A DNA stretch of 64,000 bases from Sphingomonas sp. ATCC 31555 (GTDB taxonomy: Bacteria > Pseudomonadota > Alphaproteobacteria > Sphingomonadales > Sphingomonadaceae), in contig NZ_ALBQ01000003.1 in assembly GCF_000282895.1 (NCBI RefSeq), forward strand, positions 117,623-181,622, given 5' to 3'. Below are positions 16,577 to 25,198 of the stretch, piece after piece (within the stretch, counting starts at the first letter, position 1; each line of letters opens with the position of its first letter). The notes below the pieces were generated by a model. It was not told the origin of the DNA and ran no database searches. It saw only the letters and a program-made list of their open reading frames with translations. Both the position numbers and the translations under genes were made by a program.

Positions 16577-19546
16577 ATGCCGACTGCCGTACCGTCACAC
16601 CACCGTGAAACGATGGCCAAGCTGCACCGTGCGGCCGAACCGGATGTTCTAAAACCGCTTTTGGAACGGGCGCGACTCACGCCTGATTCGCGCGAGCGGG
16701 TGATGGATCACGCCCTCGCGCTGCTGGCCGACCTGCGCGCGGCGCAGACCCGCGGCTGGGTGAACCAGTTCCTCCAGGAATATCGGCTGAATTCGTCCGA
16801 AGGCGTCGCGCTGCTCAGCCTGGCCGAGGCGTTCCTGCGCGTGCCGGATCCCGAGACCGCCGACCTGCTGATCGCCGACAAGATCGGCGATGCCGACTGG
16901 AAGGCGCATTCGGGCAAATCGAACTCAGTGCTGGTCAATTCCGCCACCTGGGGCCTGATGCTCGGCCGCGCGCTGGTCGGCGACGAGAAGACCGGGGCGC
17001 TTCGCCGGTTGATCTCGCGCGCGGGCGAGCCCTTCGTCCGCCAGGCGGTGGGTGCCGCGATGAAGCGGATGGGCGAAGTCTTCGTGATGGGCCGCACCAT
17101 CGACGAGGCGATGAAGCGCATGAAGAAGCCCGAGAACAAGGGCTTCACCGCCAGCTTCGACATGCTGGGCGAAGCGGCACGCACCAAGGCTGATGCCGAA
17201 CGCTATTTCCAGGCCTATTTCGAGGCGATCCGCGCGGTCGGCCGCGATCCCAAGGCGGGCCATTCGATCTCGGTCAAGCTCTCCGCCCTCCACCCGCGCT
17301 ACGAAGTCGCGCAGTACGACCGCTGCGTGCCCGAGCTGACCGACATGCTGGCCCAGCTCGCCTCGGAATCGGCGGCACAGGGCATCCCGCTCACCGTCGA
17401 CGCCGAGGAGAGCGAGCGGCTGGAGATGAGCCTCGACATCATCGGTTCGGTCGCGCGCCGGCCCGAGCTGAAGGGCTGGAGCGGCTTCGGCATGGCGGTC
17501 CAGGCCTATGGCAAGCGCGCCCGCGCGGTGATCGGCTGGGCCGACGATCTCGGCCGACCGATGCATGTCCGGCTGGTCAAGGGCGCCTATTGGGACAGCG
17601 AGATCAAGCGCACGCAGGTGGAGGGCCTGCCCGACTATCCGCTGTTCACGCGCAAGGCGGCGACCGACGTGTCGTACCTCGCCTGCGCGCGCGACATGCT
17701 GGCGGCGAAGAACATCGTGCCGGCCTTTGCCAGCCACAATGCGCTGACCGTTGCGACGATCCTCGACTGGGCCGGTGACAGCCGTGACTTCGAATTCCAG
17801 CGGCTGCACGGCATGGGCGAGGGGCTGTACGAGCGCCTCGTCAACGAACAGGGCTATCACTGCCGTATCTACGCGCCGGTGGGCGGGCATCGCGACCTGC
17901 TCGCCTATCTCGTCCGCCGCCTGCTCGAAAATGGCGCGAATTCCAGCTTCGTTCACCAGCTTGCCGACGAGCAACTGAGCGAGGAGGAACTGCTCGCCGA
18001 TCCGGTGGATAAGATCGCTGCGGTCGGCGGCACGCGGCATCCGAGCATCCCGCTGCCGGTGGAATTGTTCGGGGCGTGGAAGAACAGCGGCGGGATCGAT
18101 CTGGCCGAGCGGACCGTCCTGGCGGAGACGGCAGCAGCGATTGCAGCCAAGCCGCTGCCCAGTGTCACCCCCAACGCGGCACCCGATGTAAGGGCGGCCA
18201 TCGATCGCGCCTCGATCGCCTTCCCGGCATGGTCCGCGACGCCGCTCGCCACCCGTGCGGCGGTGCTGGAGCGCCTCGCCGACCTGCTCGAGGAAAACCG
18301 CATCGAGCTGATGGCGCTAGCGGTGAAGGAAGCCTTCAAGACCATTCCCGATGCGCTCGGCGAGGTCCGCGAGGCCGCCGATTTCTGCCGTTACTACGCG
18401 CTCCAGGCGCGCACCGGGCTTGCCCCGATCACCCTGCCCGGGCCGACGGGCGAGCGCAACGAGCTGCGCATGGAAGGCCGCGGCGTATGGGCGACGATCG
18501 CGCCGTGGAATTTCCCGCTGGCGATCTTCCTCGGCCAGACCGCGGCGGCGCTGGTCGCCGGCAACGCCGTCGTCGCCAAGCCCGCCCCGCAGACGCCGGA
18601 GATCGCCCGTGCGGCGGTGCGCCTGGCCCATCAGGCGGGCGTGCCGGAGAATGCGCTGGTGCTGGTGACCGGCGGGCCGGAAGTGGGCGCCGCGCTCACC
18701 TCAGATCCGCGCATCGCCGGCGTGGCCTTCACCGGCTCTACGCCGACCGCCAAGAAGATCGCCGCCGCGCTGCTGGAGGGCGAAGACCGCCCGCTGGTGC
18801 CGCTGATCGCCGAAACCGGCGGCATCAACGCGATGATCGTCGATTCCACCGCGCTGCCCGAACAGGTGGTGGCCGATGTGCTCACCTCGGCCTTCCGCTC
18901 GGCCGGGCAGCGCTGCTCGGCGCTGCGCCTGCTGCTGCTGCAGGAAGAGATCGCCGAGGGCGTGATCGAGATGCTGCGCGGCGCGATGGAGTTGCTGATC
19001 CTCGGCGATCCCGCCGATCCGCGTACCGATATCGGCCCGGTGATCGACCAGGCGGCCTATGACAAGCTGATGGCCTATCGTGACAGCGCCAAGGCCCAGT
19101 GGATCAAGACCGTGCCGGTGCCGGCTACCGGCCTGTTCGTGCCGCCGACGATGATCCGCATCGACCGGCCCGAGGACCTGACCCGCGAATGGTTCGGCCC
19201 GATCCTCCACGTCGCCACCTGGAAGGCGGGCACGCTTGCCGAGACGGTGGCGCGGGTCAACGCCAAGGGCTTCGGCCTGACCATGGGCCTGCACAGCCGC
19301 ATCGCCCGCTCGGCCGAGCTGGTGGAAGCGGAGGCGCGGGTCGGCAATCTCTACATCAACCGTTCGATGATCGGCGCGGTGGTGGGCTCGCAGCCCTTTG
19401 GCGGCGAGGGCCTGTCGGGCACCGGCCCCAAGGCGGGCGGGCCGCACTATCTGCACCGCTTCTGCGCGGAGCGGGCGGTGTCGGTGGATACCACCAGCGC
19501 CGGCGGTAATGCGACGCTGCTCAGCCTGGACGAAGGGGGGATTTGA
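16577..19546 (+). CDS. putA: Bifunctional proline dehydrogenase / L-glutamate-gamma-semialdehyde dehydrogenase
   Basis: 989 residues: the short PutA type, which lacks the N-terminal ribbon-helix-helix DNA-binding domain and the long C-terminal ALDH-like extension. An arm domain is followed by the FAD proline dehydrogenase barrel (about 100-460; SVKLSALHPRYE, VRLVKGAYWDSEIK, FASHNALTVATI) and the NAD-dependent P5C dehydrogenase (about 510-960; APWNFPLAIFLGQ, catalytic Glu746 in ETGGIN and Cys780 in GQRCSALR). It converts proline to glutamate with channelling of the intermediate. Regulation must be by another protein, since the DNA-binding domain is absent. Divergent from the MaoC gene. Confidence 0.96.
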   Translation: MPTAVPSHHRETMAKLHRAAEPDVLKPLLERARLTPDSRERVMDHALALLADLRAAQTRGWVNQFLQEYRLNSSEGVALLSLAEAFLRVPDPETADLLIADKIGDADWKAHSGKSNSVLVNSATWGLMLGRALVGDEKTGALRRLISRAGEPFVRQAVGAAMKRMGEVFVMGRTIDEAMKRMKKPENKGFTASFDMLGEAARTKADAERYFQAYFEAIRAVGRDPKAGHSISVKLSALHPRYEVAQYDRCVPELTDMLAQLASESAAQGIPLTVDAEESERLEMSLDIIGSVARRPELKGWSGFGMAVQAYGKRARAVIGWADDLGRPMHVRLVKGAYWDSEIKRTQVEGLPDYPLFTRKAATDVSYLACARDMLAAKNIVPAFASHNALTVATILDWAGDSRDFEFQRLHGMGEGLYERLVNEQGYHCRIYAPVGGHRDLLAYLVRRLLENGANSSFVHQLADEQLSEEELLADPVDKIAAVGGTRHPSIPLPVELFGAWKNSGGIDLAERTVLAETAAAIAAKPLPSVTPNAAPDVRAAIDRASIAFPAWSATPLATRAAVLERLADLLEENRIELMALAVKEAFKTIPDALGEVREAADFCRYYALQARTGLAPITLPGPTGERNELRMEGRGVWATIAPWNFPLAIFLGQTAAALVAGNAVVAKPAPQTPEIARAAVRLAHQAGVPENALVLVTGGPEVGAALTSDPRIAGVAFTGSTPTAKKIAAALLEGEDRPLVPLIAETGGINAMIVDSTALPEQVVADVLTSAFRSAGQRCSALRLLLLQEEIAEGVIEMLRGAMELLILGDPADPRTDIGPVIDQAAYDKLMAYRDSAKAQWIKTVPVPATGLFVPPTMIRIDRPEDLTREWFGPILHVATWKAGTLAETVARVNAKGFGLTMGLHSRIARSAELVEAEARVGNLYINRSMIGAVVGSQPFGGEGLSGTGPKAGGPHYLHRFCAERAVSVDTTSAGGNATLLSLDEGGI

Positions 19547-19559
19547 AACGAGGGAGCGG

Positions 19560-20726
19560 TTATCGCTCTCCCGGATCCTTGTCGACGCGCAGTACCGGCT
19601 GCACATCCGGATAGGGCAGGATCAGCTTGCCATCGGGCGCTGCGGTAAAGCTGGTCTGAGTGGGGTAGGGGATGGAAATCCCCTCCTCAGCGAATTTGCG
19701 TAGAATGCCCGTCGCGATCCGGTCCCGCGTCGGGTGGGCGATGTTCCAGTCGGACGAATGCACTTCGGCGATCAGCTCATAGTCGAGCGAACTCGCACCA
19801 AATCCCGAAAAGCCGTTGCGGACCGCGGTTGCGCCATTCGCCTCGACGATGTCTTTGAGAATCTCGGGCAGCCGATCCAGCACGTCGGGCGGCGTCTCAT
19901 ATGCGACGCCGAGCTTGAACGGCAGGCGGATGCGTGTGCGATCGGAGAGGTTCTGCAGTTCCTTGTCGAGCAGCTGCCGGTTCGAGATGATGTGCATCTC
20001 GCCGTCGAATGAGCGGACGCGAGTGGATTTGAGGCCGATGCCTTCCACCGTGCCGCTGGTCTGATCGAACTTGATATTGTCGCCCACCCGGAACGGGCGA
20101 TCGAACAGGATCGACAGCGCCGCGATCAGATCGCCGAAGATGCCCTGCGCGGCCAGACCGATGGCGATGCCGCCGACGCCGAGACCGGCGACTAGGCCGG
20201 TGACGTTCACGCCCACATTGCTCAGCACCATCACTAGCGCGATGGCGAACAACGCGATGGAAATCAGCAGTCGGATGATGCCGATAGCGCTGGCCAGGCT
20301 CTCGCTGGGCTTGTCGCCATGGGTGCGATGCTCGATCAGCCCGAAAATGACTTCGCGGACCCAGATCGCGGCCTGGAAGGCTGCAGCCACGGTGAACAGG
20401 AAGGTGACGGTCTTGTCCAGCAGCGCCGGCGTCTGCGCATAGTTTACCACCAGCCGGATCGCCGTCATCAGAATAAAGAAATTGCCGGTGCGGGCGACGG
20501 TGCGGCCAAGGATCGTGTACCAGTTCGTGCCGCCGCTCTCGCTGTTGCGGCACAGCCGCATCCCCCAGGATCTGAGCGTATGGAGCAGGAGCACGATGCC
20601 GGCGGCAATGCCGGTGGCGATCAGGATGCTCAGCCAATGTTCGGCGAGCCATTCCGGCGTATCGCCGACAAAACTCGTGATCTGGCGTTCGAGATGGGCG
20701 GGGGAGGATTTGTTGGCGTTCAGCAT
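19560..20726 (-). CDS. MscS-family mechanosensitive ion channel
   Basis: 388 residues. An N-terminal region with about four hydrophobic helices leads to the pore helix and upper beta domain: ALVMVLSNVGVNVTGLVAGLGVGGIAIGLAAQGIFGDLIAALSILFDRPFRVGD, the canonical TM3 and FxxPFxVGD block. A cytoplasmic cage domain follows (RVRSFDGEMHIISNRQL). It releases solutes on hypo-osmotic shock. Only eight bases separate it from the topoisomerase gene upstream, so they form an operon. The stop is 14 bases from the convergent putA stop. Confidence 0.92.
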   Translation of the reverse strand: MLNANKSSPAHLERQITSFVGDTPEWLAEHWLSILIATGIAAGIVLLLHTLRSWGMRLCRNSESGGTNWYTILGRTVARTGNFFILMTAIRLVVNYAQTPALLDKTVTFLFTVAAAFQAAIWVREVIFGLIEHRTHGDKPSESLASAIGIIRLLISIALFAIALVMVLSNVGVNVTGLVAGLGVGGIAIGLAAQGIFGDLIAALSILFDRPFRVGDNIKFDQTSGTVEGIGLKSTRVRSFDGEMHIISNRQLLDKELQNLSDRTRIRLPFKLGVAYETPPDVLDRLPEILKDIVEANGATAVRNGFSGFGASSLDYELIAEVHSSDWNIAHPTRDRIATGILRKFAEEGISIPYPTQTSFTAAPDGKLILPYPDVQPVLRVDKDPGER

Positions 20727-20734
20727 CGTCGGGA

Positions 20735-21751
20735 TCAGGCTGCCTTGGCTGGCTGTTCGGCGGGATCGCTTTCCAGAAAAGCGATCAGGCCACGTTCGTA
20801 GCGATCGAGGTACTGCGTCGTACGCGGCAAGCGCAAGCCGGCGCGGAACAGCGCCTGCGCCTGCTTGTCGCGTGCCAGATCGATCAGGCGCGGGTGGACA
20901 TAGGACTTTCGGGCGATGGCCGGCGTGTTGCCCAGCGCTTCGGTAACCGGCTCGAGCAACGTTTTCAGGCCGATATAGGCATCCGACTGGGCCAGCGTTT
21001 TAAAGGCGATTACGCTTGCCCCCCAAGTGCGGAAATGCTTGGCGGTGAAATTGTCACCCATGGCATCGCGGATATAGGCGTTGACATCGCTGGACGTGAC
21101 GGGATGCGCACCACCTTCCGTGTCGACCCAGCGAAACAGATGCTGGCCCGGCAGATCCTGGCAACGCTTGACGAAGCTGCTGAGCGAACGATCCGAAACG
21201 GTCATGATCCGCAGCTTGCCCGATTTGGCGCGGAACTGCAGCTTCAGCACTCCGCCTTTCACCACCGCGTGGCGCTTGCGCAGCGTCGTAGCGCCAAAGC
21301 TCTTGTTTTCCTGGGCATAGGCTTCGTTGCCGATGCGGATGGTGCCCAGATCGAGCAGCCGCACCACGGCTGCAATTGCCTTTTCGCGGCACAGTCCGCG
21401 CAGGCGCAGGTCTGCTTCCACCTTGCGGCGAAGGCGCGGCAGCCGTTCGCCGAAGTTGCCGCAGCGATCATATTTTGCCGCCTCCTGAGCTTCGCGAAAG
21501 CCGGTATGATAGCGATACTGCTTGCGCCCCTTCGCGTCATAGCCGGTGGCCTGGATATGGCCGTTGGGGTCGGGGCAGAACCAGGCGTCGACATAGGCCG
21601 GCGGCAGCCCGATCGCGTTCAGCCGTTCAATTACGTCGCGGTCGGTGATGCGGTCGCCGTTCGCGTCGAAATATCCCCAGCCATGTCGCATCTTGCGCCG
21701 TGTGATGCCCGGTTCATGATCATCGACATAGACGATGTCGGCGCTGTCCAT
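20735..21751 (-). CDS. DNA topoisomerase IB
   Basis: 338 residues, the length of bacterial poxvirus-like type IB topoisomerases, which relax supercoils through a 3'-phosphotyrosyl intermediate. The N-terminal domain reads RRKMRHGWGYFDANGDRI and the catalytic domain has LLDLGTIRIGNEAYAQENKSFGATTLRKRH (catalytic Arg), the Lys strand KLQFRAKSGK, HFRTWGASV (second Arg and its helix) and the nucleophile Tyr in IARKSYVHP near residue 298. All four expected catalytic elements are present. Cotranscribed with the mscS-type gene. Confidence 0.94.
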   Translation of the reverse strand: MDSADIVYVDDHEPGITRRKMRHGWGYFDANGDRITDRDVIERLNAIGLPPAYVDAWFCPDPNGHIQATGYDAKGRKQYRYHTGFREAQEAAKYDRCGNFGERLPRLRRKVEADLRLRGLCREKAIAAVVRLLDLGTIRIGNEAYAQENKSFGATTLRKRHAVVKGGVLKLQFRAKSGKLRIMTVSDRSLSSFVKRCQDLPGQHLFRWVDTEGGAHPVTSSDVNAYIRDAMGDNFTAKHFRTWGASVIAFKTLAQSDAYIGLKTLLEPVTEALGNTPAIARKSYVHPRLIDLARDKQAQALFRAGLRLPRTTQYLDRYERGLIAFLESDPAEQPAKAA

Positions 21752-21864
21752 TGCAGTTCCTTGTTCCGTGGGCGCAAAATGCGCCGCAGCAACAATTCGT
21801 TCCGGAACCTGCCTAAGGGCGCGGGGGTTGCCCGATCATCCAGTGATCGAGAGAGGATGCCCCC

Positions 21865-22416
21865 ATGGCGCAGTTGAAGAATGCCCGCGTACTGATGATC
21901 GCCACCGATGGTTTCGAGGAATCAGAATTGTTTGACCCGCGCCAGGCGCTGCTTGATGCCGGCGCACAGGTAACGCTCGCTTCGCTGAAGATGGCGCCCA
22001 TCACCGGCGAAAAGGCCGGCGAGAAGGGCAAGAGCATAACCCCGGACGCCACGGTGGAGCAGGTGGATCTGGAACAGTTCGATGCGCTGCTGCTGCCCGG
22101 CGGCGTCGGCAATCCGGACAAGCTGCGGATGAACACCCGCGCCGTCGAAATCGTGCGGACGTTCATGGACTCGAACCGCGTCGTTGCGGCGATCTGCCAC
22201 GCGCCCTGGCTGCTGGCCGAAGCCGACGTGGTCGCAGGCCGCCGGTTGACGGGCTGGCCTTCGATCCGCACCGATCTTGCCAATGCCGGCGCCGATGTCG
22301 TCGATGAGGCGGTGGTGCAGGACGGCAATCTGATCACTAGCCGCAAGCCGGATGATATCCCTGCCTTCAACCAGGCGGTGATCGCTGCTCTGGAAGACGT
22401 GACCGCGCCTGCCTGA
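21865..22416 (+). CDS. DJ-1/PfpI family type 1 glutamine amidotransferase-like protein
   Basis: 183 residues. The PfpI signature is clear: VLMIATDGFEESELFDPRQAL (Glu that activates the Cys), the nucleophile in VAAICHAPWLLAEA, and TGWPSIRTDLANAGADVVDE. Members are described as proteases, deglycases or general stress proteins; the exact activity cannot be told. AGAGGATGCCCCC provides the ribosome site before ATG 21865. A strong palindromic terminator lies downstream at 22500. Confidence 0.92.
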   Translation: MAQLKNARVLMIATDGFEESELFDPRQALLDAGAQVTLASLKMAPITGEKAGEKGKSITPDATVEQVDLEQFDALLLPGGVGNPDKLRMNTRAVEIVRTFMDSNRVVAAICHAPWLLAEADVVAGRRLTGWPSIRTDLANAGADVVDEAVVQDGNLITSRKPDDIPAFNQAVIAALEDVTAPA

Positions 22417-22499
22417 AGATATCCACTCGCCGTCGCCGGCTTCGTGCCGGCGATGGTGGGAGCGAGGCTGCGCAGTAACACTCGGCAACATAGGCAGGC

Positions 22500-22531
22500 G
22501 ACGCAGGAAAAAATTTTTTCCTGCGTCTTTT
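22500..22531 (+). terminator. Perfect palindrome terminator downstream of the PfpI gene
   Basis: Bases 22500-22527 are a perfect 28-base palindrome with arms GACGCAGGAAAAAA / TTTTTTCCTGCGTC, followed by TTTT. A second hairpin, CGCCGGC-TTCGT-GCCGGCG (22434-22452), precedes it. The A and T runs sit in the stem, so it may terminate on both strands. The next 150 bases (22532-22680) are A+T-richer and hold no gene, only a TTGTT-AGCC-AACAA inverted repeat near 22538. Confidence 0.7.
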
Positions 22532-22680
22532 GAACTTGTTAGCCAACAAATATAGGAAAACGCACACGCAAGGGCGGCGTAACGCCATTGTAAATGTTGC
22601 GCGCTACAACATTCTGTATGAAAACCTTGCCATAAAGATGGCATGAACAACACGTGGTCGCACACGTATCGGGTGAATGC

Positions 22681-23247
22681 ATGAAGCTGTCGCTCGTACC
22701 CATAGCCGCCGTTACGCTTGGCGGTGTCTCCGTTATCGCAGCCGCCGCTGTATCGGCGACGGCCACCGGCGAACTATTATCCGCCAAGTTGCAGGTCTGG
22801 TCGGCGGGCGGTGTGGCCCAAGCCGGCAATTTCGGTCGACTTGGTCTCGTCGTCGCCGCAGGGCTTTTCGGCTCATGTTCGGGGGGGGTCGCCACCCTGC
22901 TGGTTCGCCGCCGCGCTGCTGGTGCGCCGCAGAGCGATTCCGACGGCAGTGCGGCTACGCCCAGGGCAATCACCGCGCCTTCCACCGGAGGGTGGGCCGC
23001 CCCGGTCGTTCCCGGCCTGCATGCGGTGCACGCGGCATCGGTGGATGCACCGCGCCGCAGGCCTAACGCCGGTAGTATCGACGGCGAGATGGACAGTGCG
23101 GCGCATGCGCTTCTCGATCGCCTGAATCGCGGCGTCATCCGGCGTGAGGTGGCGACGCCGCCGCGTAACCAGCATCATCGCACCCGCACTGATCGCAGGC
23201 TGGATGATGGGCTTGCCACCTTGCGTACGCTGGTCCGCCAGGGCTGA
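22681..23247 (+). CDS. Hypothetical protein with N-terminal membrane segments
   Basis: 188 residues, not recognised. ATG 22681 is preceded by GGGTGA; an in-frame GTG at 22654 is also possible. Two hydrophobic stretches (about 5-30 and 45-72, the second LGLVVAAGLFGSCSGGVATLLV) lead to a cluster of Arg and a long hydrophilic tail rich in Arg, Asp, Ala and His, probably cytoplasmic. Codon use looks less regular than in neighbours. It lies in a patch with other small unknown genes and an S24 repressor, which suggests accessory DNA. It could be a poorly conserved real gene or an annotation artefact. Confidence 0.45.
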   Translation: MKLSLVPIAAVTLGGVSVIAAAAVSATATGELLSAKLQVWSAGGVAQAGNFGRLGLVVAAGLFGSCSGGVATLLVRRRAAGAPQSDSDGSAATPRAITAPSTGGWAAPVVPGLHAVHAASVDAPRRRPNAGSIDGEMDSAAHALLDRLNRGVIRREVATPPRNQHHRTRTDRRLDDGLATLRTLVRQG

Positions 23248-23256
23248 GCATCCGGA

Positions 23257-23571
23257 TCAGCAAGCCTCCACCGTCAGCACTTCCACCGCGGCGGTGATCC
23301 TGCCGCCGCTCGTCGAGCGGCTAGCGATCACCAGATCAGCGACGAGATGACCCGGGATGGGCAGATCCGCTTCCGGTAGCGCATCGAGCCACGCGGCGGA
23401 TGCTGCCGTCTCGTCCAGCTCGATGGTGAGCAGGTGTCGGGCGCCGTCGAAGCTTGCACTGGACCATCGCACCCATTTGGCAGTTAGGATCGTGAGCGGG
23501 CATCCGGCAGCGTACGCTGCCTTTTGCAGGACACGCTCCATTCGCGTGCCCAGATCGCGCCGCCCGCTCAT
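23257..23571 (-). CDS. Hypothetical protein, coupled to the small upstream gene
   Basis: 104 residues from ATG 23571, which overlaps the TGA of the upstream gene (ATGA), so translation is probably coupled. No membrane segment and no family recognised. The first half has a helix-rich segment (RMERVLQKAAYAAGCPLTIL) followed by beta-like sequence (WVRWSSASFDGARHLLTIEL) and a terminal RITAAVEVLTVEA. It appears to be a compact alpha/beta protein. It is transcribed away from the S24 repressor and is possibly under its control. Confidence 0.6.
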   Translation of the reverse strand: MSGRRDLGTRMERVLQKAAYAAGCPLTILTAKWVRWSSASFDGARHLLTIELDETAASAAWLDALPEADLPIPGHLVADLVIASRSTSGGRITAAVEVLTVEAC

Positions 23572-23762
23572 CGTGCCGCTCCCCGGCCGCATGCCTGCGC
23601 GGCGATGAAGGCGCGCAGCCGCGCCGAAAGGTCCGCGCCTGGCCTCCGGCCGAGCCGCATATCGTACACCAGTCGCGGATCGCCCGCCGCCAAGCGGCCG
23701 AAGCGGGCCGCTGACATTCGTGTACTCTGCAGGAATGTTTCAACTTCCTGATGCACTGACAT
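23568..23762 (-). CDS. Small hypothetical protein, possible helix-turn-helix
   Basis: 64 residues starting at ATG 23762, after which the sequence HQEVETFLQSTRMSAARFGR LAAGDPRLVYDMRLGRRPGAD looks like a short helix-turn-helix of the Cro/XRE type: a helix, a turn at GDPR and a recognition-like helix. Similar short proteins are common in sphingomonads (recalled, not searched). Divergent from the S24 repressor gene, sharing a 92-base regulatory gap. It could be a Cro-like partner of that repressor. Confidence 0.6.
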   Translation of the reverse strand: MSVHQEVETFLQSTRMSAARFGRLAAGDPRLVYDMRLGRRPGADLSARLRAFIAAQACGRGAAR

Positions 23763-23823
23763 CCAGTCCTCCTCCACGTTCGACTCGTGATGATCCCTAT
23801 TTGTTCTCATCGCGAACCTTGCC

Positions 23824-23846
23824 TAGGAAAAATCCTATGTGTAGGA
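23824..23846. promoter_or_regulatory. Candidate operator of the S24 repressor
   Basis: TAGGA-AAAA-TCCTA (23824-23837) is a short inverted repeat, and a third TAGGA half-site follows at 23842-23846, directly upstream of the repressor start at 23855. It lies in the divergent gap between the small HTH-like gene and the S24 gene, the expected place for autoregulation. Confidence 0.4.
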
Positions 23847-23854
23847 AAGAGGCT

Positions 23855-24472
23855 ATGAATGGAGATTTTCAACGTGTCGCTCTGGCGGGGCTGATTGCCG
23901 AACGGGGGCTCAGCCTGTCCGAACTTTCGCGTGTGCTCGGGCGCAATGCGGCCTATCTCCATCAATATCTGCATCGCGGTTCTCCGCGCGAGCTGAGCGA
24001 GCGCGACCGAGCGCGGCTCGCCGCCTATCTTGGTGTCGATGAGGCGGCGCTCGGCGGTCCATCGCCGGCGATTTTAGTCCCGGTACCGCGCCTGGACGTG
24101 CGCGCTGCGGCCGGTGCCGGCGCCTTTGCGGGCGAGGAGGCGGCGCGCCAGCCCTTTCCCTTCCCACCCTTGTTGCTGCGACAGCTCGGCGTGCGGCCGG
24201 AGGCGGCGTCCATGATCCGGGTTACCGGTGATTCCATGCTGCCGACACTGGGCGACGGCGATGAAATCCTGGTCGATCGCGACAAGCGGCGCATCGATTC
24301 GCGCGGCATTTTCGTGCTGCGGGTGGAGGAGGCGCTGGTCGTGAAGCGGGTGCGTTCGGCGGTGGGCGGGATCGACATGGTCAGCGACAACCCAGCCTAT
24401 CCGCCGCGCTTTGTCGCCATGGGGGCGTATGAGGTGATCGGACGTGTGGCCTGGCTGGGGCGCGCGTTGTGA
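23855..24472 (+). CDS. S24/LexA-like repressor with XRE helix-turn-helix
   Basis: 205 residues. The N-terminal domain LIAERGLSLSELSRVLGRNAAYLHQYLHRG is a helix-turn-helix (about 12-45). The C-terminal domain is an S24 peptidase fold, with Ser127 in RVTGDSMLPTLGDGDEI and Lys164 in EALVVKRVRS as the expected catalytic dyad, and a candidate cleavage loop (RAAAGAGAFAGEE, about 85-97) containing Ala-Gly. It is probably a repressor inactivated by self-cleavage in the manner of phage CI or LexA. ATG 23855 follows AGGAAAGAGG; an earlier in-frame ATG (23837) sits inside the putative operator. The stop overlaps the GTG of the next gene. Confidence 0.88.
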   Translation: MNGDFQRVALAGLIAERGLSLSELSRVLGRNAAYLHQYLHRGSPRELSERDRARLAAYLGVDEAALGGPSPAILVPVPRLDVRAAAGAGAFAGEEAARQPFPFPPLLLRQLGVRPEAASMIRVTGDSMLPTLGDGDEILVDRDKRRIDSRGIFVLRVEEALVVKRVRSAVGGIDMVSDNPAYPPRFVAMGAYEVIGRVAWLGRAL

Positions 24473-25104
24473 GCCATGCGCAAAGCTTCATCCGTGCGCA
24501 CCTGCCGGTTACGCCAGTGCCGGGGATCGTCGATGTGCATTTGCATAAGGCCGGGCCGTCCAGCGGCGTCGGCCGGTGGGCGGCGGAGGGGCCGCCTCCC
24601 TATTGGGCATTCTGGTGGGCCGGGGGGCTGGCGCTGGCCCAGCATCTGCAGGCCTGCCCGGCGCTTGTCGCGGGCCGCCGGGTGCTCGATCTGGGCGCGG
24701 GATCCGGGCTGGTGGCGATCGTCGCCGCGCGCATGGGTGCTGCCGGCGTCGCAGCGTCCGAGGTCGACGCGCATGGCCGCGCGGCGATCGCATTGAACGC
24801 GACGCTGAACGGCGTGATACTTGAAGACATTGTCGGAGATGTGATGAACGCACCGTCGCCGGCGGTCGACGTGATCCTGGCCGGCGACCTGTTCTACGCG
24901 CCCGATGTCGCCGCGCGTGTGGTTCCCTTTCTCGACGGATGCGTCGCTTCCGGCATTGAAGTGTTGGTCGGCGATCCCGGCCGATCGCCGCTGCCGCGCG
25001 ATCGGCTCACTTTCTTGGCGCGCTACCAGGTGGCGGAAACGGGAGCACCGAAGCCCGCAGCCGTCTATGCTTATCGGGGTGCGGGTCCGTACCCGGTTGC
25101 ATGA
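24469..25104 (+). CDS. Class I SAM-dependent methyltransferase (ETFB-lysine methyltransferase-like)
   Basis: 211 residues. GTG 24469 overlaps the TGA of the S24 repressor (GTGA), so translation is coupled. Motif I VLDLGAGSGLVAIVAARMGA, the acidic motif ASEVDAHG and motif IV LAGDLFYAPDVAARVVPFLD mark a Rossmann methyltransferase. The N-terminal PPYWAFWWAGGLALAQ is typical of the Nnt1/ETFB/PrmA-related protein lysine methyltransferases. The probable substrate is a protein, possibly electron-transfer flavoprotein beta; this is inference. Its coupling with a repressor gene may be only positional. Confidence 0.85.
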   Translation: MSHAQSFIRAHLPVTPVPGIVDVHLHKAGPSSGVGRWAAEGPPPYWAFWWAGGLALAQHLQACPALVAGRRVLDLGAGSGLVAIVAARMGAAGVAASEVDAHGRAAIALNATLNGVILEDIVGDVMNAPSPAVDVILAGDLFYAPDVAARVVPFLDGCVASGIEVLVGDPGRSPLPRDRLTFLARYQVAETGAPKPAAVYAYRGAGPYPVA

Positions 25105-25142
25105 CCCTCGCGCATAGTTTTCGAGGCTGGCCGGTGGCATAG

Positions 25143-25171
25143 AAAAAGGCGCCCGGATCGCTCCGGACGCC
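25143..25171 (-). terminator. Intrinsic terminator of glnA
   Basis: Read on the minus strand: GGCGTCCGGA-GCGA-TCCGGGCGCC, a 10-bp stem with one wobble, followed by TTTTT (complement of 25143-25147). It is 27 bases after the glnA stop codon. Confidence 0.85.
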
Positions 25172-25198
25172 CCTTCCTTGAAACCGATCCGGCGAGGA

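Noticed and set aside
23568..24472. Prophage remnant around the S24 repressor
   Set aside because: No integrase, attachment repeats or structural genes were seen within several kb.
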